Positions 1 through 9,275 of a stretch of DNA of 64,000 bases are shown piece by piece. The DNA lies in contig NZ_CP133774.1 of the NCBI RefSeq assembly GCF_034344865.1, forward strand, positions 620,001 through 684,000, read 5' to 3'. Each line of letters begins with the position of its first letter. Positions within the stretch are counted from its first letter, which is position 1. A program made the translations under genes and the position numbers. The notes under the pieces are model-generated. The model had not been told where the DNA came from and did not search any database. It saw only the letters and a list, made by a program, of their open reading frames with translations. The stretch comes from Pseudomonas sp. 10S4. GTDB taxonomy: Bacteria > Pseudomonadota > Gammaproteobacteria > Pseudomonadales > Pseudomonadaceae.

Positions 1-635
1 CGGCGCAGGGCGCCTGGGTGATTCCGCCGACCCGGGCGGTGTGGATTCCACCCATGGTGGCCCATGAGATTTTCATGTCCGGTGAGGTGCGTATGCGCTC
101 GCTGTTCATTGCTCCGGAACTGTCGCCGCCGAGCCTACAACAATGCTGCGTGCTGGCCGTTACGCCGTTGCTGCGCGAGTTGATCCTGCGGGCAGTGCAA
201 GGCCCGCAACACGCGGGAAATCCGTTGATCCAGAAGTTGATGCTGGAAGAAATCGCCGGCCTGGAAAACCTTCCCCTTCATATCCCTATGCCCGAGGACC
301 GGCGCCTGCAAGGCATCTGCCTGGCACTGCTGCGCACACCGGACCACCCCAACACGCTGGAAGACTGGGCCCAGCAGGTCGGCGCCAGTTCACGAACCCT
401 GGCGCGGCTGTTCCAGCAACAACTGAAGATGAATTTCAATGCCTGGCGCCAGCAACTGCGCCTGATGGAAGCCCTGCCGCGCCTGCTCGTCGGTGAAAGC
501 GTGCAGAACGTGGCGCAGGATCTGGGCTACGGCAGCGCCCGGGCGTTCAGCGCGATGTTCCGCCGCTTGCTCGGGGAGAACCCTCGGGAATACCTGAGTG
601 CGTTGAACAAATTGAGCGAACTCAATCCCGTGTAG
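1..635 (+). CDS. AraC/XylS-family transcriptional regulator, 5' end outside window
   Basis: Open from the first in-frame codon at position 3, so the true start lies upstream of the window. The visible part (about 211 residues) starts inside the cupin-like AraC N-terminal domain (WVIPPTRAVWIPP, typical of this family) and ends with two helix-turn-helix motifs: one near DWAQQVGASSRTLARLF, the second near VQNVAQDLGYGSARAFSAMFRR. It is expected to be a cytoplasmic DNA-binding regulator; the effector is unknown. The downstream neighbour on the other strand is a LysE-type exporter, a common partner for such regulators, but the pair is convergent and not obviously co-regulated. The stop codon TAG lies inside a REP repeat arm. 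Confidence 0.9.
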   Translation, partial: AQGAWVIPPTRAVWIPPMVAHEIFMSGEVRMRSLFIAPELSPPSLQQCCVLAVTPLLRELILRAVQGPQHAGNPLIQKLMLEEIAGLENLPLHIPMPEDRRLQGICLALLRTPDHPNTLEDWAQQVGASSRTLARLFQQQLKMNFNAWRQQLRLMEALPRLLVGESVQNVAQDLGYGSARAFSAMFRRLLGENPREYLSALNKLSELNPV

Positions 636-720
636 GAGCTGCCGAAGGCTGCGATCTTTTGATCTTCGGCGTTTCAGTACCGTTAAGATCAAAAGATCGC
701 AGCCTTCGGCAGCTCCTACA
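631..720. repeat. REP inverted pair, GGAGCTGCCGAAGGCTGCGATC family
   Basis: The left arm starting at 631 (TGTAGGAGCTGCCGAAGG...) is repeated in reverse complement ending at 720 (...CCTTCGGCAGCTCCTACA), enclosing about 20 bases. Transcribed, it forms a long hairpin between the convergent AraC and LysE genes and may act as a bidirectional terminator. A related copy lies at 59251-59295. The left arm overlaps the AraC stop codon. Confidence 0.9.
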
Positions 721-750
721 AGGATCAGGGTCGTTCTTTTCAGGGTGCTA

Positions 751-1380
751 TCAATGCATCTCGGTGAACGCGAGTTTCACGCCGATGGCGATCAGCACCG
801 CGCCCATGGTCCGGTCGAACCAATGGCCCATGCGGGCGAAACTGGCGCGTACGCGCTGCTGGCTGAACAGCATTGCCACCAGGCAAAACCAGAACGCCGT
901 CGCCACCGCGAGATAAACCCCGTAACCAGCCTGCACGGCCAGCGGCGTGTGCGGGTTGATCACCACGGTGAACAGCGACAGGAAAAACAGCGTGGCTTTC
1001 GGGTTCAGGCCATTGGTCACGAAGCCTGAGGTGAAGGCGCCGCGAGCAGTGCGCTCGCCGACTTCCTTGTGCAAATCGTCCGCCACGGGTTTGGCCGGTT
1101 GTGCCCGCAGGGCCTTGAAACCGATGTACAGCAGGTACGCGGCGGCGGCCCATTTCAAGGCGTTGAACAGCACGATCGACTGGGACACGATCAGGCCGAT
1201 GCCCAGCAGCGAATAGCCAACGTGGAGGAAAATCGCCGACCCCACACCCAGCGCGGTCCAGGTCCCGGCACGTCGACCGTGGGTCACGCTCTCACGCACC
1301 ACCACGGCAAAGTCCGGGCCGGGGCTGGCGACGGCCAGCAGGTGAATCAGGGCAACGGTCAAAAACTCTGTCCAGTACAT
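751..1380 (-). CDS. LysE/RhtB-family amino-acid exporter
   Basis: A 209-residue inner-membrane protein of the usual family length, with about six hydrophobic segments and the family N-terminal signature LLAVASPGPDFAVVVRES (residues about 15-32). A second conserved patch, GFVTNGLNPKATLFFLSLF, sits near residue 120. Members export threonine, homoserine, lysine or related metabolites by proton antiport; the substrate cannot be told from sequence. It starts with ATG at 1380, followed on its downstream side by the REP pair at 631-720. A second member of the family is present at 55876-56517. Confidence 0.92.
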   Translation of the reverse strand: MYWTEFLTVALIHLLAVASPGPDFAVVVRESVTHGRRAGTWTALGVGSAIFLHVGYSLLGIGLIVSQSIVLFNALKWAAAAYLLYIGFKALRAQPAKPVADDLHKEVGERTARGAFTSGFVTNGLNPKATLFFLSLFTVVINPHTPLAVQAGYGVYLAVATAFWFCLVAMLFSQQRVRASFARMGHWFDRTMGAVLIAIGVKLAFTEMH

Positions 1381-1451
1381 GGGGGCTCCTCTAGGGCGAC
1401 GTGGTCAATAAATAAACTGAAGCAAACTCAATTTCTATGGCTTGCATAAAA

Positions 1452-1586
1452 CCTGTGGCGAGGGGCTTGCCCCGTTCGGCTGCGAAGCAGCCGTAAATCG
1501 GTGCACTCGGTACACCTGATGAAGCCGGGTTGCTGTTGAAAGGGGCCGCTTCGCGCCCCAACGGGGGCAAGCCCCCTCGCCACAGG
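1452..1586. repeat. REP inverted pair, GGCGAGGGGCTTGCCCC family
   Basis: CCTGTGGCGAGGGGCTTGCC at 1452 is mirrored by GGCAAGCCCCCTCGCCACAGG ending at 1586, with inner arms containing GGCTGCGAAGCAGCC and GGGGCCGCTTCGCGCCCC. It lies in the 320-base gap between the LysE gene and the hydroxyacid dehydrogenase, which holds no gene. Same family as 10472-10568 and a variant at 18649-18763. Confidence 0.9.
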
Positions 1587-1703
1587 ACTGCGCCGTACTT
1601 CAAAGTCTCAACCGAGTGACTTTCAGCCAGTGCGTAACCATTTGTTTCATCTGGTAGGCTCGGCAGATTACGCCTTCAGTTCATTGCACAAAAGGTACAG
1701 TTG

Positions 1704-2668
1704 ATGACGAACTCTCGCCGCGCCGTTTTCCTCGACCACCCGTCCCTGGATCTGGGCGACCTCAACCTGAGCCCCTTGCGCGAGTGCTTCAGCGATTTGC
1801 AGTTGTTCGCCCAAACCACGCCGGACCAAGTGATCGAGCGCCTCAAGGGCGCCACCGTCGCCATCAGCAACAAGATCCTGATCGATGCCGCCGCCATGGC
1901 CGCCAACCCTGAATTAAAGCTGATCCTGATCACCGCCACCGGCACCAACAACGTCGATCTGGCCGCCGCCCGCGCCCACGGGATCACCGTTTGCAACTGC
2001 CAGGGTTACGGCACGCCGTCGGTGGCCCAGCACACGATCATGCTGTTGCTCAATTTGGCGACACGCCTGGCGGACTACCAGAAAGCCGTCGGCGAAGGTC
2101 GCTGGCAGCAAGCGAAACAGTTCTGCCTGCTGGATTACCCGATCGTCGAACTGGAAGGCAAAACCCTCGGCCTGCTCGGCCACGGTGAACTGGGGGCGCC
2201 GTCGCACGGCTGGCCGAAGCCTTCGGCATGCGCGTAGTGCTGGGGCAGATTCCAGGTCGCCCTGCCCGCCCGGATCGCTTGCCGCTGAATGAACTGCTGC
2301 CGCAAATCGACGCGCTGACTCTGCACTGCCCGCTCAACGAACACACCCGCCACTTCATCGGCGCCCGTGAGCTGGCCTCGATGAAACCCGGTGCCTTCGT
2401 GGTCAACACCGCCCGCGGTGGCTTGATCGACGAACAGGCACTGGCCGATGCGTTGCGCAACGGTCATTTGGGCGGCGCCGCCACCGATGTGCTGAGCGTC
2501 GAACCACCGACCGCTGGCAATCCGCTGCTGGCCCACGACATCCCTCGACTGATCGTCACCCCGCACAACGCCTGGGGCAGTCGCGAAGCGCGGCAGCGGA
2601 TCGTTGGGCAATTGACCGAAAACGCTCAGGCGTTCTTCAGCGGTACAGCGCTGCGGGTCGTCAGTTGA
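1704..2668 (+). pseudogene. D-2-hydroxyacid dehydrogenase (NAD-dependent), broken by one frameshift
   Basis: Two reading frames together encode a complete D-isomer-specific 2-hydroxyacid dehydrogenase of about 321 residues, the family length, which would reduce hydroxypyruvate or glyoxylate-type substrates. The first frame (from ATG 1704) covers the substrate domain and reaches the nucleotide-binding loop GLLGHGELG, then shifts at a run of five G (2192-2196). The second frame continues with MRVVLGQIPGRPA, the TARGG motif and the catalytic histidine region HNAWGS. Restoring a sixth G gives the expected GHGELGGAVARLAEAFGMRV. The break is probably a homopolymer sequencing error rather than real decay, because both halves are otherwise well preserved. 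It is followed after 32 bases by rsmC. Confidence 0.85.
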
Positions 2669-2700
2669 TAAACTGCCGCACTTTTTTCAAGGAGCAGAGT

Positions 2701-3699
2701 ATGGATCCGCGCAGTGAAGTACTGCTTCGTCAGGCCGAGTTGTTCCAGGGTTCGGTGTTGTTGGCCGGTTTGCCCGCCGACGACTTGCTGGGCCGCCTGC
2801 CCGACGCCCACGGCTGGTGCTGGCATGCCGGCGATCAAGCGACACTGGACGCACGCTTCGCCGATCGCAGCCAGTTTGGCGTGAATGCGCCCGAGCGCGA
2901 ATTCGAAACCGCCGTGGTGTTTCTGCCCAAGTCCAAGGATTTGACCGACTACATCCTCAACGCCCTCGCCTCACGTCTGGCCGGGCGCGAGTTGTACCTG
3001 GTCGGCGAAAAACGCAGCGGTATCGAAGGCGCGGCCAAGCAACTGAACCCGTTCGGCAAACCGCGCAAGCTCGACAGCGCACGGCATTGCCAACTGTGGC
3101 AGGTCACCGTCGCCAACGCGCCAGAAGCCAAGTCGCTGGAAAGCCTGGCCCAGGAATACGAACTGCCATTGGCCGAAGGGCCGCTGAAAGTCATCAGCCT
3201 GCCGGGCGTCTTCAGCCACGGTCGCCTGGATCGCGGCAGCGCGCTGTTGCTGGAGCATCTGGACAAATTGCCGAGCGGCCACTTGCTGGACTTCGGTTGC
3301 GGTGCCGGCGTGTTGGGCGCGGCGGTCAAGCGTCGTTATCCACACAATCAGGTCACGTTGCTCGACGTGGATGCGTTTGCCGCCGCCAGCAGTCGTCTGA
3401 CATTGGCCGCCAACGGTCTGGAAGCCGAGGTGATTACCGGTGATGGCATCGATGCCGCGCCGATGGGTTTGAGTGCGATTTTGAGTAACCCACCGTTCCA
3501 TGTCGGGGTGCACACCGATTATTTCGCGACCGAGAACTTGCTGCGAAAAGCAGCCAAACATCTGAAAAACGGTGGCGAACTGCGCCTGGTTGCGAACAGC
3601 TTCCTGAAGTATCAACCGCTGATCGAAGAGCACCTCGGCGTGTGTGCGATCAAGGCTGAAGGACAGGGTTTCCGGATCTACCGGGCCAAACGCGGCTGA
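2701..3699 (+). CDS. rsmC: 16S rRNA (guanine(1207)-N(2))-methyltransferase
   Basis: A 332-residue class I SAM methyltransferase. The start is taken as ATG 2701, which follows AAGGAGCAG at a good ribosome-binding distance; an upstream in-frame ATG at 2665 lacks this. The N-terminal half (about residues 1-150) is the degenerate RsmC domain. The C-terminal half carries the SAM motif [12 protein letters not shown] (about 195-206) and the catalytic NPPF motif in [10 protein letters not shown] (about 260-269) that marks base N2/N6 methyltransferases. RsmC modifies G1207 in the small ribosomal subunit. The gene appears to be transcribed with the hydroxyacid dehydrogenase upstream, and is followed by the riboswitch leader of the next gene. 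Confidence 0.95.
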   Translation: MDPRSEVLLRQAELFQGSVLLAGLPADDLLGRLPDAHGWCWHAGDQATLDARFADRSQFGVNAPEREFETAVVFLPKSKDLTDYILNALASRLAGRELYLVGEKRSGIEGAAKQLNPFGKPRKLDSARHCQLWQVTVANAPEAKSLESLAQEYELPLAEGPLKVISLPGVFSHGRLDRGSALLLEHLDKLPSGHLLDFGCGAGVLGAAVKRRYPHNQVTLLDVDAFAAASSRLTLAANGLEAEVITGDGIDAAPMGLSAILSNPPFHVGVHTDYFATENLLRKAAKHLKNGGELRLVANSFLKYQPLIEEHLGVCAIKAEGQGFRIYRAKRG

Positions 3700-3754
3700 A
3701 ACTTCTTTTAAAAAAGAGGCTTGCCCAATCGGATTTGCCTAGGCAGAATCCGCT

Positions 3755-3950
3755 CCGTCCTAGGGGAGTAGTCTCCCACGAGCGCCATGCTCGTCCGGCA
3801 TACGTCAACATACTTGGTCAACAGACCATGGCGTATGCGACCTAAGCGTCCGCACAGACGGATCGCCAGGGTTTGACAAGACCTATGACACGAACACCTT
3901 ACCCGGGGCGGGAAGGCTGTACGTGTCATAGCCGTGTCGACCCGCCCCTT
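3755..3950 (+). promoter_or_regulatory. Probable yybP-ykoY manganese riboswitch
   Basis: The 260-base leader of the TMEM165-family gene is highly structured. It holds the GGGGAGTAG signature of yybP-ykoY elements at 3763-3771 and several nested helices. It ends with a stem formed by GGGGCGGG (3905-3912) and CCCGCCCC (3941-3948), just before the ribosome-binding site, which would suit control of translation or termination. This RNA family senses Mn2+ and commonly precedes TMEM165/UPF0016 genes in Pseudomonas. Boundaries are approximate; a covariance-model search would settle it. Confidence 0.75.
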
Positions 3951-3962
3951 AGGAAAACCCTG

Positions 3963-4547
3963 ATGCTGGATTCTCTTCTCGTTCCTACCGCAATCGTTGC
4001 CTTGGCCGAAATCGGCGACAAGACGCAACTGCTCGCGCTCATTCTAGCCGCGCGCTTTCGCAAACCCTGGCCAATCATCGCCGGTATCGTCGCCGCGACG
4101 CTGGCCAACCACGCGGCAGCCGGTGCGGTAGGTGCCTGGTTTGGTAGCTTCTTCACGAATGCGACGCTGCACTGGATCCTCGCCGCGAGCTTTACCGCAA
4201 CGGCATTGTGGACCCTGGTACCGGACAAGATGGATGACGACGAAGCCAGCACCGCCCGCAAGTTCGGGCCGTTCCTGACCACACTGATCGCGTTCTTCCT
4301 CGCCGAAATGGGCGACAAAACCCAGGTCGCCACCGTGATGCTCGCCGCGCAATACCCGGACCTGTGGCTGGTGATCATCGGCACCACCGCCGGTATGTTG
4401 ATCGCCAACGTGCCAGTGGTATTGGCCGGTAACTTTGCGGCGGACAAACTGCCATTGACCTTGATTCGTCGCCTGGCGGCAGCGGCGTTCTTTGTGCTGG
4501 CGATTGTCGCGGTGTACAAGGCGATGCAGAGCAGTGGGTGGGTTTGA
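3963..4547 (+). CDS. TMEM165/Gdt1-family (UPF0016) manganese exporter
   Basis: A 194-residue membrane protein with two repeated halves, each carrying the family motif E-x-G-D-K-T: AEIGDKTQ near residue 18 and AEMGDKTQ near residue 118. Six or so hydrophobic helices surround them. Bacterial members (MneA type) export Mn2+ across the inner membrane. ATG 3963 is chosen because residues from MLDSLLVPTA align with the family start; upstream codons in the same frame fall in the riboswitch leader. The riboswitch supports induction by manganese. Confidence 0.93.
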   Translation: MLDSLLVPTAIVALAEIGDKTQLLALILAARFRKPWPIIAGIVAATLANHAAAGAVGAWFGSFFTNATLHWILAASFTATALWTLVPDKMDDDEASTARKFGPFLTTLIAFFLAEMGDKTQVATVMLAAQYPDLWLVIIGTTAGMLIANVPVVLAGNFAADKLPLTLIRRLAAAAFFVLAIVAVYKAMQSSGWV

Positions 4548-4578
4548 CGGCGTAGGTCGGTAGACCGCGTTATCGTTC

Positions 4579-4671
4579 TTCGCGAGCAAGCCCGCTCCCA
4601 CAGGGGAATCTCGGTGGCCACAATATTTGTGAGCACTGGTGATCCAATGTGGGAGCGGGCTTGCTCGCGAA
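4579..4671. repeat. REP inverted pair, GGAGCGGGCTTGCTCGCGAA family
   Basis: TTCGCGAGCAAGCCCGCTCC at 4579 is mirrored by GGAGCGGGCTTGCTCGCGAA ending at 4671, about 45 bases apart, between the convergent exporter and M48 protease genes. This is the most frequent repeat family in the window (also 7931, 11439, 15871, 22116, 31095). Confidence 0.9.
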
Positions 4672-4698
4672 GGCGTCAGCAGCCTCGCCCCATGAATA

Positions 4699-5517
4699 TC
4701 AGGACTTCGCAGCTTTCTCGTACAACGGCATCACCTTCGGAATCGCTGCCTGCAGCGAAGCAATCCGACTGGTCGACGCCGGGTGAGTGCTCATGAATTC
4801 CGGCGACGAACCTTCGGAAGCCTTGCTCATCTTGTTCCACAAGGTGATTGCGGCATTCGGGTTGTAGCCGGCGTGAGCCGCCAGTTCCAGACCGATCAGG
4901 TCGGCTTCGTTTTCGTTGGCGCGGCTGTTGGGCAACGTCATACCGTAGTTGGCCACGGTGTCGGCCAGGGCCAGGCTGTCCTGCCCCAGACCGAACAAGG
5001 CACCAGCGCCCTGCTTGGCCATTTCGATGCCATAGGCCTTGGACATTGCTTCACGACCATGCTCGCGCAAGGCGTGGGCGATTTCATGACCCATGACTGC
5101 GGCGATTTCATCGTCGGTGAGTTTCAGGCTGTCGATCAGCCCGGTGTAGAAAATGATCTTGCCGCCAGGACCGCAGTTGGCGTTGAGTTCATCGCTCTTG
5201 ATCAGGTTGACTTCCCACTTCCACTGGGCCGAATCCGGACGGAAGTTCGGCGCCTGGGCAATCAGCCGATCGGCAATGGCCTGGATACGCTTGGCGTCGG
5301 TACTGGTTTTGTCCAGTTCGCCTTTGCTCGTCGCCTCCCCTACTGTCTTCTGATAGGACTGGGCATACATCTGGTTGACCTCATCCGAGGACAGCATGCT
5401 GAACATGTACTGCTTGCGCTCAACGCCTACGGCTCCGCCGCTGGTGGTGTTGACCGACTGACAACCCGCCAGCAGCAATGCCGCGCTCAGTGCACTTACA
5501 ACCAATGACTTGTTCAT
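4699..5517 (-). CDS. M48-family metallopeptidase lipoprotein (LoiP/YggG-like)
   Basis: A 272-residue protein from MNKSLVVSALSAALLLAGCQ, a lipoprotein signal with lipobox LAGC, so it is expected to be membrane-anchored in the periplasm. The zinc motif HEIAH (in AAVMGHEIAHALREHG, near residue 145) and a later NENEADLIG glutamate are the M48 metal ligands. Such proteases act in envelope protein quality control. Start 5517 is preferred to the longer frame starting at 5595, since the longer form would bury the signal peptide. Likely monocistronic. Confidence 0.93.
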   Translation of the reverse strand: MNKSLVVSALSAALLLAGCQSVNTTSGGAVGVERKQYMFSMLSSDEVNQMYAQSYQKTVGEATSKGELDKTSTDAKRIQAIADRLIAQAPNFRPDSAQWKWEVNLIKSDELNANCGPGGKIIFYTGLIDSLKLTDDEIAAVMGHEIAHALREHGREAMSKAYGIEMAKQGAGALFGLGQDSLALADTVANYGMTLPNSRANENEADLIGLELAAHAGYNPNAAITLWNKMSKASEGSSPEFMSTHPASTSRIASLQAAIPKVMPLYEKAAKS

Positions 5518-5777
5518 CCAAAAGCTCCCTGAAAACATGCCGCATATCCTAGGACGTGAATTGTATCGGCGCCAGATACAAAAGACGCGTAGCACGCACT
5601 TTCCGAAAAGAGGCTGCTCTTTGTAGGAAAAAATTCACATCCCTCACACGCCACGCCCGCAATGCCCATATGCGACATCCAGCGCTCCAAAACAGTCATT
5701 TCGCCATCACCCGCTCATGGTCCCCGATCCCTCTGCCGATACCCCAACGCAGACGTCCTCTTGCGTGCGGAGCCCCC

Positions 5778-7918
5778 ATGAAATTCAAGTCGATCCAGTT
5801 TTCCGTGGCGGCCCTTGCCGGCGCTATCGTCCTCAGCGTTGTTGCCGCCCTGGTGCTGTACGCGCTGTTTTCCGGTGCCCGGACGCAAGACATGGTCCAG
5901 GAGCGGACCCAGGCGCAGTTCGAACAAGTCATCGAGCAACGCCTGACGTCCCTGGCGCAGACCCAGGTCAGCCAGATCCAACGTGAACTCGAAGCGCCGC
6001 TGCTGATTGCCGGCGGACTGGTGCGCGTTAATGAACTGATCGGCACGCCGGGGGCTGATGGCCAGCCGCAACTGAATCTGAGCCGTGAGCAGTTGATCAG
6101 CCTGATCAAGGAAAACGTCACCAAGAACCCGAAAATCCTCGGCACCTACATCGGCTGGGAAAAAACGCCCTGGACCATAACGACGCGGCCTACGTCGACA
6201 CCAAGGTGGTCGGCATCGACGCCGCCAACGGGCGTTTCCTGCCGTGGTGGTTCCGCAACGAGGATGGCAGCCTGGGCCTGGACAAACTGGTGGACGTCGA
6301 CGACCAGAAAACCCTGTCCACCGGCGTGCGCGCCAGCGAGTACTACCTGTGCTCGAAGGAGACCAAAAAATCCTGCGTGATCGATCCGGCGCCCTACAAG
6401 GTCGGCGACAAAATCGTCATGCTCGCCTCCTTTATTGAACCGATCATGCTCAACGGTACCTTTCAGGGCATCGTCGGCGCGGACCTGTCGGTGAACTTCA
6501 TCCAGGAAATGCTGCTGGGCGCCAACCAGAAACTGTATGGCGGCTCAGGCGTGATGGCGCTGATCGGCGGCAATGGCCGAATCGTCGCCTACACCAAGGA
6601 CCCGAGCAAATTCGGCGAGAAGGTCAGCGACATCCTCGACAGCCAGCAGATCGCCAATATGTCCAATCTCAAGCGCGGCGAAGTGACTTACACGGTCGAC
6701 AAGGCCCAGGGCCGGATCGAGTTGTACCTGCCATTCGGCATCGGCCAGACCGACGCCCGCTGGACGCTGATGCTGCAATTGCCGCTGAACGCAGTGATGG
6801 CGGACTTGCAAAAACTGCAAGGCGATCTGGATAAACAGCGCAAATCCGACACCTTCGGCATGGCCATGGTCGGGTTGCTGATTGCCGGTATCGGCTTGCT
6901 GGTGATCTGGCTGGTGGGCCACGGCATTGCCCGTCCGCTCAAGCAAATGGTGGCCATGCTCGACGACATCGCTCAGGGCGAAGGCGACCTCACTCGACGC
7001 CTGACCAGCGACCGCACCGACGAATTGGGCTCGATCGCCAAAGGCTTCAACACCTTCCTGGCCAAGTTGCAGGCGATGATCACCCAAGTGGTGACGTCGG
7101 TGCAGAGTGTCAGCGATTCGTCGGAACACACCGCCGACATTGCGATTCGCACCAATATCGGCGTGCACAAGCAAATGGCCGAGATCGATCAGGTCGCCAC
7201 GGCGGTGCACGAAATGACCGCCACCGCTCAAGACGTGGCGCGTAACGCGACGTCCGCGGCGCAGGCGGCCAGTCATGCCGATCAGGCGGCAGCCCAAGGC
7301 ATGCAGATTGTGCGCGACACCTCGAATTCGATTGGCGTGCTGGCGGTGGAAATCGGTAAAGCGGTGGCCGTGGTGCAAACCCTGGCCAAGGACAGCGAGA
7401 ACATCAACGCGATCCTCACCGCCATTCGCGGGATCGCCGAGCAGACTAATCTGCTGGCCTTGAACGCGGCCATCGAAGCGGCCCGCGCCGGTGAACAGGG
7501 CCGTGGTTTTGCGGTGGTGGCCGATGAAGTACGCAACCTGGCGCAGAAGACCCAGAAGGCCACCGAAGAAATCCAGACCATGATCCAGCAACTTCAACAA
7601 GGCACCCGCGATGTGGTGCGGGTCATGGAAGACAGTCAGAACCGTACCGACGAAAGCGTGCAGCACGCGGCGAAAGCGGCCGAGGCGCTGGAGACGATTA
7701 CTCAAGCAGTGTCGGTAATCAACGACATGAACACGCAGATTGCCAGCGCCGCGGAGGAACAGAGTGCGGTGGCTGACGACATCAATCGGAACGTGATCAA
7801 CATTGGGCAAGTGGCGAATGAAGTGGCGGGCGGGGCGGATGAATCGAGCGCGGCGAGTGCAGATCTGACCAAATTGGCGGAACAGCAGCGGCGGTTGATC
7901 AATCAGTTCAAGGTTTGA
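5778..7918 (+). pseudogene. Methyl-accepting chemotaxis protein with dCache domain, broken by one frameshift
   Basis: Two frames together encode a full-length chemoreceptor of about 713 residues. From ATG 5778: N-terminal membrane helix (VAALAGAIVLSVVAALVLYA), a periplasmic dCache-type sensor (GTYIGWEK to about residue 350), a second membrane helix near [21 protein letters not shown], then the signalling tip [20 protein letters not shown]. The frame breaks at a run of six A (6160-6165); a seventh A restores [21 protein letters not shown]. The fault is most likely a sequencing error. The sensor resembles Pseudomonas amine/amino-acid sensing dCache receptors, but the ligand cannot be assigned. 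The signalling domain would act on the CheA-CheW array. Confidence 0.88.
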
Positions 7919-7930
7919 TCCGAGGCCCTC

Positions 7931-8004
7931 TTCGCGAGCAAGCCCGCTCCCACATTGGATCTGTGGCGTTCACAAATCCCTGTGGGAGCGGGCTTGCTCG
8001 CGAA
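7931..8004. repeat. REP inverted pair, GGAGCGGGCTTGCTCGCGAA family
   Basis: TTCGCGAGCAAGCCCGCTCC at 7931 mirrored by GGAGCGGGCTTGCTCGCGAA ending at 8004, in the short gap between the convergent chemoreceptor and SRAP genes. Confidence 0.9.
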
Positions 8005-8025
8005 GGCGTCGGAACAGACGCCCAA

Positions 8026-8648
8026 TCAGCCGGGGGTCAGACACTCCGGCCCATTCAGCTTCGGATCATTCACCAGATTCGCCAGTACCCGCTCACGCAA
8101 TGGGGCGGGCTCACTGGCCAGCAACCCCTGCAACACATGCAACGGCGTCTCGGGATCAAGCCAGGCGGCTTGCCCCGCCTCATCCAGAATCAACGGCCGA
8201 CGCTGACTCGCCGCCGGCTGAGTGATCACCGCCGTGCTCAGCCACACCTGTTCCTGCACCGGATACGCTTCCCAGATCGCTGCGAAAAACAGCGCCGAGC
8301 CCTCCCCGGCGTCAGCCAATACGGACGTTTGCGCTGGGTGCCGCGCCACTCGTAGAAACCATTGGCCGGCAACAGGCAACGGCGCTCGCGCAACGCCTGG
8401 CGGAACATCGGTTGTTCGGCGACGGTTTCGGCCCGGGCATGGGCCGGCGTGCGCGACAGGTCGGTCAGCCACGGCGGCGTCAGGCCCCAGCGGGCACGGG
8501 CCAGTTCACGCTGGCCGCTGGTGCCGGCACGCAGCATCAACACCGAATCGTTGGGAGAAATATTCCACTGGGCCTGCTGATCGGCGGGAAAGCCAGGCAG
8601 GGCCGCGAAGGCGGGGTTCCAGCGAAACAGGGCATAACGTCCACACAT
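8026..8648 (-). pseudogene. SOS response-associated peptidase (SRAP, YedK/HMCES family), broken by one frameshift
   Basis: Begins MCGRYALF: Cys2 is the residue that forms a thiazolidine crosslink with abasic sites in single-stranded DNA, the known role of YedK/HMCES. Further family motifs are WNISPND, RWGLTPPWL, ARAETV and LPANGFYEW, with the catalytic glutamate. The frame is lost at a run of four G on the coding strand (8304-8307); adding one G gives TPGEGSALFFAAIWEAY and the rest of a roughly 207-residue protein ending at 8026. Probably a homopolymer error. Convergent with the chemoreceptor and separated by a REP pair. Confidence 0.87.
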
Positions 8649-8683
8649 GGGGCAACACGACTCTTGATAAAACGAACGTCAGC

Positions 8684-8944
8684 CTAACAGACCAGGGTGC
8701 CGGGAAAACTTTCCGGTTCATCACCGGGCATCGGCAGCGCGGCATTGTAGGCGGTGATCAGCTCTCGGGCGTATTGCGCCTGGTCGTTATCCACTGACAA
8801 TCCCAGCAACCCGTAAATCGGCAACTCGCCCGTGCCGCCGAGCAAATCACGCCCCACCAGATGCGCCTCGATGCCCTCGCTGGCGAGCATGCTTTGCAGC
8901 AATTCACCTTCCATCAGGTTTTCCGGTTCGTAGATTCGCTGCAT
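8684..8944 (-). CDS. DUF2007-domain small protein
   Basis: An 86-residue protein starting MQRIYEPENLMEGELLQSML at 8944, with the DUF2007 pattern (EGELLQSMLASEGIEAHLVG, GLLGLSVDNDQAQYA). The domain resembles a putative signal-transducing ferredoxin-like fold; the function is unknown. It lies 10 bases downstream of the CPXCG gene, so the two very likely form one transcript. A longer frame starting at 9136 exists only because the CPXCG gene is frameshifted. Confidence 0.85.
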   Translation of the reverse strand: MQRIYEPENLMEGELLQSMLASEGIEAHLVGRDLLGGTGELPIYGLLGLSVDNDQAQYARELITAYNAALPMPGDEPESFPGTLVC

Positions 8945-8954
8945 CGGGCGCCCC

Positions 8955-9136
8955 TCAATCGTTTTCGCTAAAAACTTCGAGATGCCATTCCTCTCCGTCA
9001 ACCTGCAACACAAACGTGATCGGTCGACAACACACCTGACAGTCCTCGATATAGGTCTGATCTCCCCGGACAGATCCAGAGAAGTCTCAACCTCCTCACC
9101 ACAATACGGACATTCATAAACTGCGGGTTCCAGCAT
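8955..9136 (-). pseudogene. CPXCG-motif cysteine-rich small protein, broken by one frameshift
   Basis: Begins MLEPAVYECPYCGEEVETSL with the CPYCG zinc-binding knuckle. The frame breaks at a run of four G on the coding strand (9064-9067). Adding one G gives SGGDQTYIEDCQVCCRPITF, restoring a second cysteine pair (CQVCC) and a 60-residue protein that stops at 8955. In the published frame the second cysteine pair is lost and the sequence runs into the DUF2007 gene. The function is unknown; a structural zinc site is likely. Probably a sequencing error. Confidence 0.8.
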
Positions 9137-9275
9137 CGCGGTCTCCCAGGTGACTTGTGCGTATAATCGCCGGTCTATTTGCAGGGCTATTTTTGTCTGG
9201 CTAACTTTTCAGACCGTGCCCCGTTGGTTTTCGATCAAAACCTTTACTTACCCTAGCCGTTTCTAACAAGAGAGC

